From: Methylovulum sp.
GTDB taxonomy: Bacteria > Pseudomonadota > Gammaproteobacteria > Methylococcales > Methylomonadaceae
DNA length: 13,991 bases
Assembly (NCBI GenBank): GCA_028713595.1
Contig: JAQTNZ010000021.1
Span: forward strand, 1 to 13,991
Reading direction: 5' to 3'
Of the stretch, positions 7,932 to 13,631 are shown piece by piece. A model generated the notes under the pieces. The model saw nothing but the letters and a program-made list of their open reading frames with translations. It ran no database searches and was not told the DNA's origin. Numbering within the stretch: the first letter of the stretch is position 1; each line of letters starts with the position of its first letter. The position numbers and the translations under genes are program-made.

Positions 7932-8258
7932 TTATGAATAACGGGGTACGGAACTGTCGCAATACAACGACCACGCATCAATACCGCCTAACAAGTTGGT
8001 GATGTCGGTAAAGCCTGAGTCCACTAAAAAATGGGCGGCGCGGAGGCTGCGCATCCCGTGATGGCAAATGACCACAATGGGCTGCTGGGCATCCAGTTCA
8101 GAGAAACGTTGCGGCAATTGGGCGAGGGAAATTCTCAGGCTGCCTTCGATTTTGGCAATTTTATACTCAAAATCTTCCCTAACATCCAGTAAGAACAGCG
8201 GCTCGCCTTGTTCCAGCTTGGCCTTTAATTCAATTGCGGTAAGGTTTTTGATGGTCAT
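7932..8258 (-). CDS. Single-domain rhodanese-like sulfurtransferase
   Basis: A 108-residue rhodanese domain, the size of GlpE-type proteins; such enzymes carry sulfane sulfur as a cysteine persulfide. DVRE (25-28) and the active-site loop CHHGMRS with Cys65 are intact, and LLGGIDAWS (89-97) is the usual C-terminal signature. The loop is typical of small sulfurtransferases, though the natural donor and acceptor cannot be read from it. The frame opens further upstream, but the ATG at 8258 has AAGGAT a few bases ahead and starts at the conserved fold; the longer version would overlap the aminotransferase. It begins 4 bases after the aminotransferase stop and precedes acs, which suggests one transcript. 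No obvious metabolic link to either neighbour. Confidence 0.93.
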   Translation of the reverse strand: MTIKNLTAIELKAKLEQGEPLFLLDVREDFEYKIAKIEGSLRISLAQLPQRFSELDAQQPIVVICHHGMRSLRAAHFLVDSGFTDITNLLGGIDAWSLYCDSSVPRYS

Positions 8259-8262
8259 GGTG

Positions 8263-9429
8263 TTATCCTTTGTTAATAAAGCGGTGCAGACGTTGCAGGG
8301 CAACCGTCATGTTATCTATGGTCGTGGTATAGGCAAACCGTAAGTGACGGTGGGCGTGATGGCTACCGAAATCTTTGCCGGGGGTGATGGCAACGGCTTC
8401 CTGTTCAAGAAAATCCAAAGCGAATTGAAAACTATCATCAGTAAAACGCGAAGCATCGGCGTAAATGTAAAACGCGCCTTCAGGTTTGGCAGGAATCTCA
8501 AAGCCCAAGTCCAACAAACCTGTATACAGAAAATCACGGCGGGCCGCCAGCTCGGTACGGCGGCGTTCCAATTCCGTGCGGGTATCCTCAGCAAATGCCG
8601 CCAATGCAGCATATTGCGAATGGGTGGAGGTGGCGATAAAGATATTTTGTGCCAACTTTTCCGCCACTGCAACAAATTCCTCAGGCACCACCAGCCAACC
8701 GATACGCCAGCCAGTCATGCCAAAATATTTGGAAAAACTGTTGATGACAAACACGTCATCACTATATTGCAGAGCCGTCACCGCAGTTTGCCCATACACT
8801 AGGCCGTGATAAATTTCATCCGAATAAAAACATCCGCCCAAAGCGTTGACCGTAGCGATGACCGCTTGCAACGCCGCTGGCGTAGTCAACGTCCCCGTAG
8901 GATTAGAAGGTGAAGCAACCAACACGCCTTTACTGCGCAAATGCCAGTGCTGTTGGATTTGGGAGGCGGTCAATTGATACAGGCTATCCGCACCAACAGG
9001 CAGGGTGCGGGGGATAGCGCCCAACAAAGTGGCAAAATTGCTGTTACAGGGATAACACGGGTCTGCCATCAGCAGTTCATCACCTGGGTTCAAACTGATG
9101 CCTAAGGCCAACAAAAACGCCCCCGAAGCCCCAGGCGTGATAAAAATACGCTCCGGGGCGACCATCACGCCATATTGCTGCTGGTAAAACCGGGCAATAG
9201 CTTGCCGCAACTGCGGCAAACCCGCCGCCGACGTATATTTCACCTCACCTGTTTGCAATAAATCAATGCCTGCGGACACAATAGTCGGCGGTGTCGGAAA
9301 ATCCGGTTCGCCGATTTCCATGTGGATCACATCCCGGCCTTCAGCTTCCAACTGTTTCGCCCGTTGCAGCAAAGCCATCACATAAAATGGCGAAATGGTT
9401 TGCATCCGGTCTGCGATTTTTTTACTCAT
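8263..9429 (-). CDS. Class I/II pyridoxal-phosphate aminotransferase
   Basis: A 388-residue fold-type I aminotransferase of the aspartate/alanine group. Recognisable parts are MEIGEPDFPTPP near the N-terminus, KYTSAAGLPQLRQAI, the PLP-phosphate loop GASGAF (about 100-105), PSNPTGT (Asn176), YSDEIYHGLVY (Asp204 and Tyr207 contacting the cofactor), and the Schiff-base motif SFSKYFGMTGWRIG with Lys234. The substrate-carboxylate arginine is probably in HRHLRFAY near the C-terminus. The amino-acid specificity cannot be decided from sequence alone; aspartate, alanine and aromatic acceptors are all possible. The start is the ATG at 9429 (MSKKIADRM); the ribosome site is weak. It is divergent from dksA across a gap of about 107 bases and heads the rhodanese-acs cluster. 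Confidence 0.93.
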   Translation of the reverse strand: MSKKIADRMQTISPFYVMALLQRAKQLEAEGRDVIHMEIGEPDFPTPPTIVSAGIDLLQTGEVKYTSAAGLPQLRQAIARFYQQQYGVMVAPERIFITPGASGAFLLALGISLNPGDELLMADPCYPCNSNFATLLGAIPRTLPVGADSLYQLTASQIQQHWHLRSKGVLVASPSNPTGTLTTPAALQAVIATVNALGGCFYSDEIYHGLVYGQTAVTALQYSDDVFVINSFSKYFGMTGWRIGWLVVPEEFVAVAEKLAQNIFIATSTHSQYAALAAFAEDTRTELERRRTELAARRDFLYTGLLDLGFEIPAKPEGAFYIYADASRFTDDSFQFALDFLEQEAVAITPGKDFGSHHAHRHLRFAYTTTIDNMTVALQRLHRFINKG

Positions 9430-9472
9430 GGCTTAAAGATGTGTGAAAAAGTGCCGATGATACCAATAATTC

Positions 9473-9501
9473 TTGCTAACAGCCTGCTATTCTGCTAAAA
9501 A
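9473..9501 (+). promoter_or_regulatory. Candidate promoter for dksA
   Basis: TTGCTA (9473-9478), a 17-base spacer and TAAAAA (9496-9501) would start transcription near 9508, about 30 bases before dksA. The match to consensus is moderate. The gap also has to hold the promoter of the divergent aminotransferase, for which I see only a weak extended -10 (TGGTATCAT on the minus strand). Confidence 0.4.
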
Positions 9502-9536
9502 TGCGCGGTTTTATTTAATTTTGTAGGAGTTATTGG

Positions 9537-9971
9537 ATGGCTACTGGTTCTAACGTGGTTGCGTCACCTTTTACCTTTACGCCTTATGTACCAGCAGAAG
9601 GCGAAGAGTACATGAATGAAGCTCAATTAAAACATTTTGAGAATATCTTAAAAAACTGGAAAGCTGAATTGATGCAGGGCGTAGATCGTACTGTTAACCA
9701 CATGCAGGACGATGCCGCCAATTTTCCTGACCCTAACGACCGTGCCACACAAGAATCCGAATTCAGTTTGGAATTAAGGACTCGTGATCGTGAACGCCGT
9801 TTAAGCAAGAAAATTGATGATGCCCTCAAAGAAATCGAATCGGGTGATTATGGTTATTGCGAGTCTTGCGGTATCGAAATCGGCATCCGCCGCCTAGAAG
9901 CCAGACCGACCGCAACCTTGTGCATTGACTGCAAAACCCTGGATGAGATCCGCGAAAAACAAATGGGCTAA
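9537..9971 (+). CDS. dksA: RNA polymerase-binding transcription factor DksA
   Basis: Binds RNA polymerase through the secondary channel and, with ppGpp, redirects transcription during starvation, repressing rRNA promoters and activating some biosynthetic ones. The 144 residues are slightly fewer than in E. coli (151), the difference lying in the N-terminus. After [15 protein letters not shown] comes the coiled coil, whose tip [10 protein letters not shown] retains the two essential aspartates (Asp65, Asp68). The zinc finger CESC...CIDC has all four cysteines (108, 111, 129, 132), so this is the zinc-binding type. AGGAG lies about 7 bases before the ATG. It is followed on the same strand by a SRPBCC gene and gluQ; dksA next to gluQ is a common gammaproteobacterial arrangement. 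Confidence 0.98.
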   Translation: MATGSNVVASPFTFTPYVPAEGEEYMNEAQLKHFENILKNWKAELMQGVDRTVNHMQDDAANFPDPNDRATQESEFSLELRTRDRERRLSKKIDDALKEIESGDYGYCESCGIEIGIRRLEARPTATLCIDCKTLDEIREKQMG

Positions 9972-10024
9972 ACCTTAAGACCACCCCAGCCTTTTGCCCA
10001 TTGCACCTAAAGAGACCAATCACG

Positions 10025-10459
10025 ATGCAAAACATCAACGACAACGGGCCTGTAACGTGCAGTGACAGCATTCTTATCAATGCCACCCCAGAACACGTCT
10101 GGGCGATACTGACCGACATCGGTCAATGGGCAAATTGGCAAAACGACATCAAACAAGCCACGCTCAACGGGCCACTACAAGCTGGCACCTCCTTTGTTTG
10201 GAAAACGGGTGGCGTGACCATCCACTCCACCCTCCATAGCGTTGAACCCTATAGCCACCTTGGCTGGACAGGCAAAACGATGGGGCTTTATGCCATCCAC
10301 AACTGGAGCCTGGCTGAAATAAACGGGCAAACGCAAGTATCGGTTGCCGAAAGCATGGAGGGCTGGTTAGCGACCGTTTTTAAGAAAGCTTTCAACAAAA
10401 GCTTGGCAACCGCCATGCGGCGTTGGCTTGAACTGCTAAAACAGACCTGTGAGCAATAG
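10025..10459 (+). CDS. SRPBCC-fold (polyketide cyclase/START-like) protein
   Basis: A 144-residue protein with the helix-grip pattern of small-ligand-binding SRPBCC proteins: an N-terminal strand and helix (ILINATPEHVWAILTDIGQWANW), a set of beta strands (GTSFVWKTGGVTIHSTLHSV, SHLGWTGKTMGLYAIHNWSL, TQVSVAESMEG) and a long C-terminal helix (KAFNKSLATAMRRWLELLKQ). No catalytic residues can be assigned, and the ligand is unknown. A TTG at 10001 would lengthen it by eight residues. I prefer the ATG at 10025, which has AAAGAG upstream and begins near the domain. It sits between dksA and gluQ on the same strand, 53 bases after dksA, so it may share their transcript. Family is fairly sure, role is not. 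Confidence 0.82.
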   Translation: MQNINDNGPVTCSDSILINATPEHVWAILTDIGQWANWQNDIKQATLNGPLQAGTSFVWKTGGVTIHSTLHSVEPYSHLGWTGKTMGLYAIHNWSLAEINGQTQVSVAESMEGWLATVFKKAFNKSLATAMRRWLELLKQTCEQ

Positions 10460-10505
10460 CCAAAGCCCACAGCGCAACGTATCCCCCCCTTGATCTTATT
10501 CGGCA

Positions 10506-11405
10506 TTGCTTGTGTCAACCTTGGCTTTACCCGATAAAAAAACCATCATTGGTCGGTTCGCACCTTCGCCAACCGGCCCCTTGCATCTAGGCTCCCTCTA
10601 CACCGCCCTTGCCAGTTTTTTGCAAGCCCGTTGCCAACAGGGCCGCTGGCTGTTGCGCATAGACGATCTGGACACCCCGCGTAACCGCCCCGGAGCCACT
10701 ACCGCAATCCTTAGCGCCTTAGAAAACCTAGGGCTGCATTGGGACGGGCCTATCGTTTACCAAAGCCAACACCGAGCCGCCTATCAGGCCATCCTAGACC
10801 AGCTCGACCAACAGCACTGGCTTTACCGCTGCGACTGTAGCCGAAAAATACTGACCGGCGAAACCTATTCGGGGAGGTGTCGCACACGATTTCTTTCCAG
10901 AGACCACCCCCATGCCCTGCGCATCAAAACACACACCCAAAATATCGAATTTATCGATATTTTACAAGGTGTTATAAAATATAAACTAACGGATGGAATC
11001 AGTGATTTTATCGTCAAACGCAAAGACCATATCATCGCCTACCCATTTGCCGTAGTCATTGACGACCACCTGCAACAGGTCAACGAAATCGTGCGCGGCT
11101 GTGACTTGCTCACCGCCACCCCCAAGCAAATCTACTTACAGCAGCTATTAGGCTACCCTACGCCCCGCTACTTGCACGTTCCGGTACTGATCGACCCCCA
11201 CGGCTACAAACTTAGCAAACAAACCCTAGCGACCGCAGTAGACACCCGCAACCCCTCAGCCGTACTCTTTACGTTATTGGAGTTGTTAAAACAACAGCCG
11301 CCCGCACCACTGCGGCAAGCCAGCGCGGCAGAACTACTGGCCTGGGCCATCGACCACTGGCAACCTGCCGTACTGGCTAACCAACAGACTCTCCCCACCC
11401 CATGA
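10506..11405 (+). CDS. gluQ: Glutamyl-Q tRNA(Asp) synthetase
   Basis: A truncated paralogue of glutamyl-tRNA synthetase lacking the anticodon-binding domain. It attaches glutamate to the queuosine base at the wobble position of tRNA(Asp). The class I motifs are GRFAPSPTGPLHLGSL (HIGH-like, about 16-31) and KLSKQ (KMSKS-like, 235-239). The zinc site is Cys109-x-Cys111 with Tyr121 and Cys125. At 299 residues the size fits the family. No ATG is close to the N-terminus; TTG 10506 and GTG 10512 are both possible and neither has a strong ribosome site. The stop overlaps the ychJ start by ATGA, implying coupled translation. An AT-rich patch around 10935-11000 contains a perfect palindrome within the coding sequence. 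Confidence 0.95.
   Translation: MLVSTLALPDKKTIIGRFAPSPTGPLHLGSLYTALASFLQARCQQGRWLLRIDDLDTPRNRPGATTAILSALENLGLHWDGPIVYQSQHRAAYQAILDQLDQQHWLYRCDCSRKILTGETYSGRCRTRFLSRDHPHALRIKTHTQNIEFIDILQGVIKYKLTDGISDFIVKRKDHIIAYPFAVVIDDHLQQVNEIVRGCDLLTATPKQIYLQQLLGYPTPRYLHVPVLIDPHGYKLSKQTLATAVDTRNPSAVLFTLLELLKQQPPAPLRQASAAELLAWAIDHWQPAVLANQQTLPTP
10939..10963. repeat. Perfect A/T-rich palindrome inside gluQ
   Basis: AAAATATCGA (10939-10948) is the exact reverse complement of TCGATATTTT (10954-10963), with a five-base spacer. It lies in an AT-rich patch of gluQ that encodes NIEFIDIL and aligns with normal family sequence, so it is not an insertion. Confidence 0.85.
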
Positions 11406-11875
11406 CCTTACCCATACCCTGCCCCTGCGGCTCCAATCTCAGCTATACCCAATGCTGCGCCCGCTTCCATAACGGCGACAACATCCCCGCCACCGCAGAA
11501 GCCCTGATGCGCTCGCGTTTTGCAGCTTTTGCCCTACAAAAAAGCGCTTATCTCTTGGCGACCTGGGACGATGCCACCCGCCCTGCCCACTTGGATTTTA
11601 CAAACGACACCACCCAATGGTTACGGCTAGAGATTGTCAGCACCAAAAAAGGCGGGGCAAACGACAACAAAGGCATTGTCAGCTTTAACGCCTATTTTAG
11701 GCAACAGAGCGAAGATGGCGTACTCAGCGAAACCAGCCGTTTCAGCAAAATCGGCGACCGCTGGTTTTATGTCGATGGCGATGTCAAACTAGCCAACGCC
11801 AAGGCCGTCCAAAGTAAAAACGGCTTGTGCGCGTGTGGTAGCGGCAAGAAATTTAAACACTGCTGCATGAAGTGA
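11402..11875 (+). CDS. ychJ: YchJ family protein with SEC-C metal-binding motifs
   Basis: A 157-residue protein matching the YchJ/UPF0225 family (E. coli YchJ 152 residues), whose function is not established. A SEC-C motif at each end is expected to bind zinc: CPCGSNLSYTQCCARFH at residues 7-23, and CACGSGKKFKHCCMK at the C-terminus. The middle contains the family's conserved ALMRSRFAAFALQ, DFTND-QWLRLEIV and GIVSFNAYFR--SEDGVLSETSRF segments, an NTF2-like fold in known structures. The ATG overlaps the last codon of gluQ (ATGA), so expression is probably coupled to gluQ. No terminator is obvious after it. Confidence 0.95.
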   Translation: MTLPIPCPCGSNLSYTQCCARFHNGDNIPATAEALMRSRFAAFALQKSAYLLATWDDATRPAHLDFTNDTTQWLRLEIVSTKKGGANDNKGIVSFNAYFRQQSEDGVLSETSRFSKIGDRWFYVDGDVKLANAKAVQSKNGLCACGSGKKFKHCCMK

Positions 11876-12395
11876 CAAGCAAGCATTGTTTTGTTTTAGA
11901 CACTTCCCCAACACCACTCCAACACTACCCCCCGGTATTCTTTAGACCCATCCGGTTGGTGAGCCGCCAAATGCAATGGTGCTTTAAGGATGCACCAAAA
12001 AATGCTGGAAACCTGCTAAAACCATTGAAGAATGTCGGCAATATAACCATTATTTAATATACGGGATTTATGGGCAACTTACTGAAAAACCGCCATTAAT
12101 ATTTTTCAAACAATATCTTACGAAAGCCAAGCGCGAACTATCAACAATCGGTTATTATTTGGCAAAAATATTGCTTAATTTTTTTCAAGTTAGTGCTATG
12201 GCGTAAAGAAACAAGACTCTATATGGAGTTCAGGATCTTTTTGCCAAAAAGGCATAGCAAGCCGTTAATTAAGCATAGCGACCATAAATATACTGAAATC
12301 CATATAGAACCAGAAACACCCTTAGCCCTAAGGACTTAACAGCACATTAAAAAACACAAGAAATCAGAATACCCCATTACCCCTCTAATTTTTTC
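11876..12395. other. AT-rich region without a convincing gene
   Basis: About 520 bases between ychJ and the GTPase promoter, visibly richer in A/T than the flanks. A GTG-initiated frame of 61 codons (11872-12057) overlaps the ychJ stop but lacks recognisable features and I do not call it. A small hairpin (TGGTGC/GCACCA, near 11976-11996) and a TTTGGCAAAAA / TTTTTGCCAAA inverted pair (12158-12168, 12238-12248) are present. The main structured part is the candidate MITE at 12214-12311, listed separately. Confidence 0.6.
12214..12311. mobile_element. Candidate miniature inverted-repeat element (MITE-like)
   Basis: The left arm GACTCTATATGGAGTTCAG (12215-12233) and the reverse complement of the right arm, GGTTCTATATGGATTTCAG (12293-12311), match at 16 of 19 positions. 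The direct repeat AGAAACA flanks the pair at 12207-12213 and 12312-12318, as a target duplication would. The roughly 60-base interior has no coding capacity and contains CTTTTTGCCAAAAAG, TTAATTAA and two copies of GCATAGC. Only one copy occurs in this window, so mobility is inferred from structure alone. Confidence 0.45.
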
Positions 12396-12425
12396 TTGAC
12401 ATACACGGGTGTATGACTATCTAAT
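12396..12425 (+). promoter_or_regulatory. Promoter of the GTPase gene
   Basis: A consensus -35 TTGACA (12396-12401) and TCTAAT (12420-12425, 18-base spacer) or TATCTA (12418-12423, 16-base spacer) form a plausible sigma-70 promoter. The start would be near 12432, leaving a leader of about 60 bases. The spacer is occupied by a perfect palindrome. Confidence 0.65.
12400..12415. promoter_or_regulatory. Palindromic operator candidate inside the GTPase promoter
   Basis: CATACAC-GG-GTGTATG is a perfect dyad with 7-bp arms, starting within the -35 box and filling most of the spacer. A protein bound here would block or, in MerR-like fashion, remodel the promoter. No regulator gene is adjacent, and I do not recognise the site as that of a specific family. 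Confidence 0.55.
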
Positions 12426-12491
12426 CTCCCCGTGCTTTATGCAGTTACTTACAGACATCATCAAAATAGCCATCAATTTATGGGATTTACA

Positions 12492-13097
12492 ATGAATAAT
12501 GTCAACAATGAATACTCTTCATCGGCTAATGACGCACTGAAAATTATCATTGTCGGCAATGTCGGCTCTGGTAAAACCACCGCCATTTCAGCCATCAGTG
12601 AAGTGCCGGTGATCGCCTCCGAGGCCAAAGCCACCGAACAGGATGCCCTGCACCGTAAAGCCACCACCACCGTCGCCCTAGATTATGGCGCCGTCCACAT
12701 CGACGAAACCAAAGTGCACCTCTATGGCACGCCCGGACAGCGGCGTTTTGAATTTATGGCCGATATTGTCAGCAAAGGCGCCGCCGGCATGATTGTCATG
12801 ATTGATAACGGCCATGCGCAACCGTTAAGCGAAGTTGATTATTTTCTGCAACGCCATGGCGACTACTTAAAAAAACATCCCGCCATTATCGCCATCACCC
12901 ACTATGACGATAACGCCACCGACACCAACTTGATTGAATACCACGGCTACATCCGCAAGCACGGCTTCCCCTGTGCCATCATGCGTGTTGATGCCCGCGA
13001 AAAACATCAGGTAAAACGGGTGATTGAAAAACTGTGCCACGAAATTAAGAAACGTCCCCGTGTAGCGACTGCAAGATTGGCAAGAGGTGTCGGCTAA
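12492..13097 (+). CDS. Small Ras-like GTPase (COG2229/MglA-like family)
   Basis: A 201-residue protein consisting of one G domain. The P-loop GNVGSGKT is at 22-29, followed by a probable switch I region KATTTVALDYG (56-66). The G3 motif reads LYGTPGQRRF (77-86), with the Gly-Thr-Pro-Gly-Gln form seen in this family in place of DxxG. G4 reads THYD (136-139), not NKxD, and VDARE (166-170) is in the G5 area. These departures are shared by bacterial GTPases that act with roadblock/LC7 proteins or in polarity and signalling modules, but no roadblock or kinase gene lies within the window. The frame opens at 12432. I chose the ATG at 12492 because the upstream codons look non-coding, the promoter start falls near 12432, and GGGA precedes this ATG. 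It appears monocistronic. Its cellular role is unknown. Confidence 0.85.
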   Translation: MNNVNNEYSSSANDALKIIIVGNVGSGKTTAISAISEVPVIASEAKATEQDALHRKATTTVALDYGAVHIDETKVHLYGTPGQRRFEFMADIVSKGAAGMIVMIDNGHAQPLSEVDYFLQRHGDYLKKHPAIIAITHYDDNATDTNLIEYHGYIRKHGFPCAIMRVDAREKHQVKRVIEKLCHEIKKRPRVATARLARGVG

Positions 13098-13103
13098 CTG
13101 CCA

Positions 13104-13349
13104 CACTGCCATTAAGTTAAGGAATTGTATTTAACAATCAGGCTGTTAATAAGTACACACTCGTTCCCATTTATGCCCCGTGGGGTACACGCTGTGTGGG
13201 AATGCAGTCAGGACGCGCCGCGTCCCGTTTCACACCGCGGCGCGGGTGGCACTGCATTCCCACACAGCGTGTACCCGCATAAATGGGAACGAGAGTTCTA
13301 TTTTTATCTTGTTGAAATTACAGGCACACTACTTAACTTAATGGCAGTG
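13104..13349. repeat. Nested inverted-repeat element with 18-bp perfect ends
   Basis: CACTGCCATTAAGTTAAG (13104-13121) and its exact reverse complement (13332-13349) enclose about 210 bases that hold the large hairpin at 13160-13293. The element begins 6 bases after the GTPase stop. There is no coding frame of note within it and I see no convincing target duplication. Either it is a composite of independent palindromes or a single non-autonomous element. Confidence 0.55.
13160..13293. repeat. Large hairpin: 43-bp inverted repeat with a 6-base bulge
   Basis: The arms 13160-13208 and 13251-13293 are perfectly complementary over 43 positions, except for six extra bases (CCCGTG or an equivalent phase, around 13177-13182) in the left arm. 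Outer ends read CTCGTTCCCATTTATG and CATAAATGGGAACGAG. The 42-base loop holds a further 9-bp stem (CGCGCCGCG 13214-13222 with CGCGGCGCG 13236-13244). The GTTCCCA...TGGGAAC ends resemble dispersed palindromic repeats seen in many methanotroph and other genomes. Confidence 0.85.
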
Positions 13350-13354
13350 ACACC

Positions 13355-13371
13355 GGAGCGTGGGAACGATA
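13355..13371. repeat. Orphan half of a GTTCCCA-type palindrome
   Basis: GGAGCGTGGGAACGATA contains TGGGAACGA, also present at the right end of the large hairpin (13284-13292), but has no matching left half nearby. It looks like the remnant or solo half of a related repeat. Confidence 0.4.
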
Positions 13372-13406
13372 GAAATAATTTGGGCAAACGTTAAAGGGTG
13401 CGGGGC

Positions 13407-13458
13407 TTGGAGCGCGGGCATCTTGCCCGCAAAGGCGGGCAAGATGCCCGCGCTCCAA
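13407..13458. repeat. REP-like perfect 24-bp hairpin
   Basis: The left arm 13407-13430 and right arm 13435-13458 are exact reverse complements around AAAG. The arms contain GGAGCGCGGGCATC and GATGCCCGCGCTCC. Elements of this kind, with a GCGGGC...GCCCGC core, are dispersed in many bacterial genomes and are often mistranslated as spurious short proteins. It could be mobilised by a REP-associated tyrosine transposase elsewhere in the genome, but none is in this window. Confidence 0.85.
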
Positions 13459-13631
13459 AGAGGAAACCGCCTCACGATAATGATTATGCCAAGATTATCT
13501 TATGCACGTTCCTTAATGGCAATGCGCGGCTGCCACAAACGACCCACCCCCCGCTTTCATTGGAATGAAAACTTAACCGCCCCTAGCAGGGCCTGATTGC
13601 ATCAAGCCCCGCTTGCCTGTATCCTTGCCCG
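13459..13631. other. Intergenic leader region of rlmH
   Basis: No gene is seen. It holds a perfect dyad TTTCATT-GG-AATGAAA (13555-13570) and an imperfect one (13585-13613, 11 of 13 positions paired). A possible promoter is TTGCAT (13597-13602), 17 bases, TATCCT (13620-13625), which would place the transcription start at or next to the rlmH start codon. Confidence 0.4.

Noticed and set aside
11872..12057. GTG-started 61-codon frame overlapping the ychJ stop
   Set aside because: The overlap suggests coupling, but there is no recognisable domain, the composition looks non-coding and there is no ribosome site. It is kept only as a possibility in the region note.
12158..12274. TTTGGCAAAAA/TTTTTGCCAAA and GCTTAATT/AATTAAGC as a larger inverted element
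   Set aside because: The order of the partner segments is not nested as a true inverted repeat requires. They are simple A/T-rich words likely to match by chance.
13104..13458. CRISPR array or intrinsic terminators
   Set aside because: The repeats are inverted, not regularly spaced direct repeats, and the hairpins lack a following T-run in either direction.
13125..13596. Two short plus-strand open frames across the palindromic cluster
   Set aside because: They translate repeat DNA. One contains WSAGILPAKAGKMPALQ, the well-known conceptual translation of a REP-like hairpin, not a real protein.
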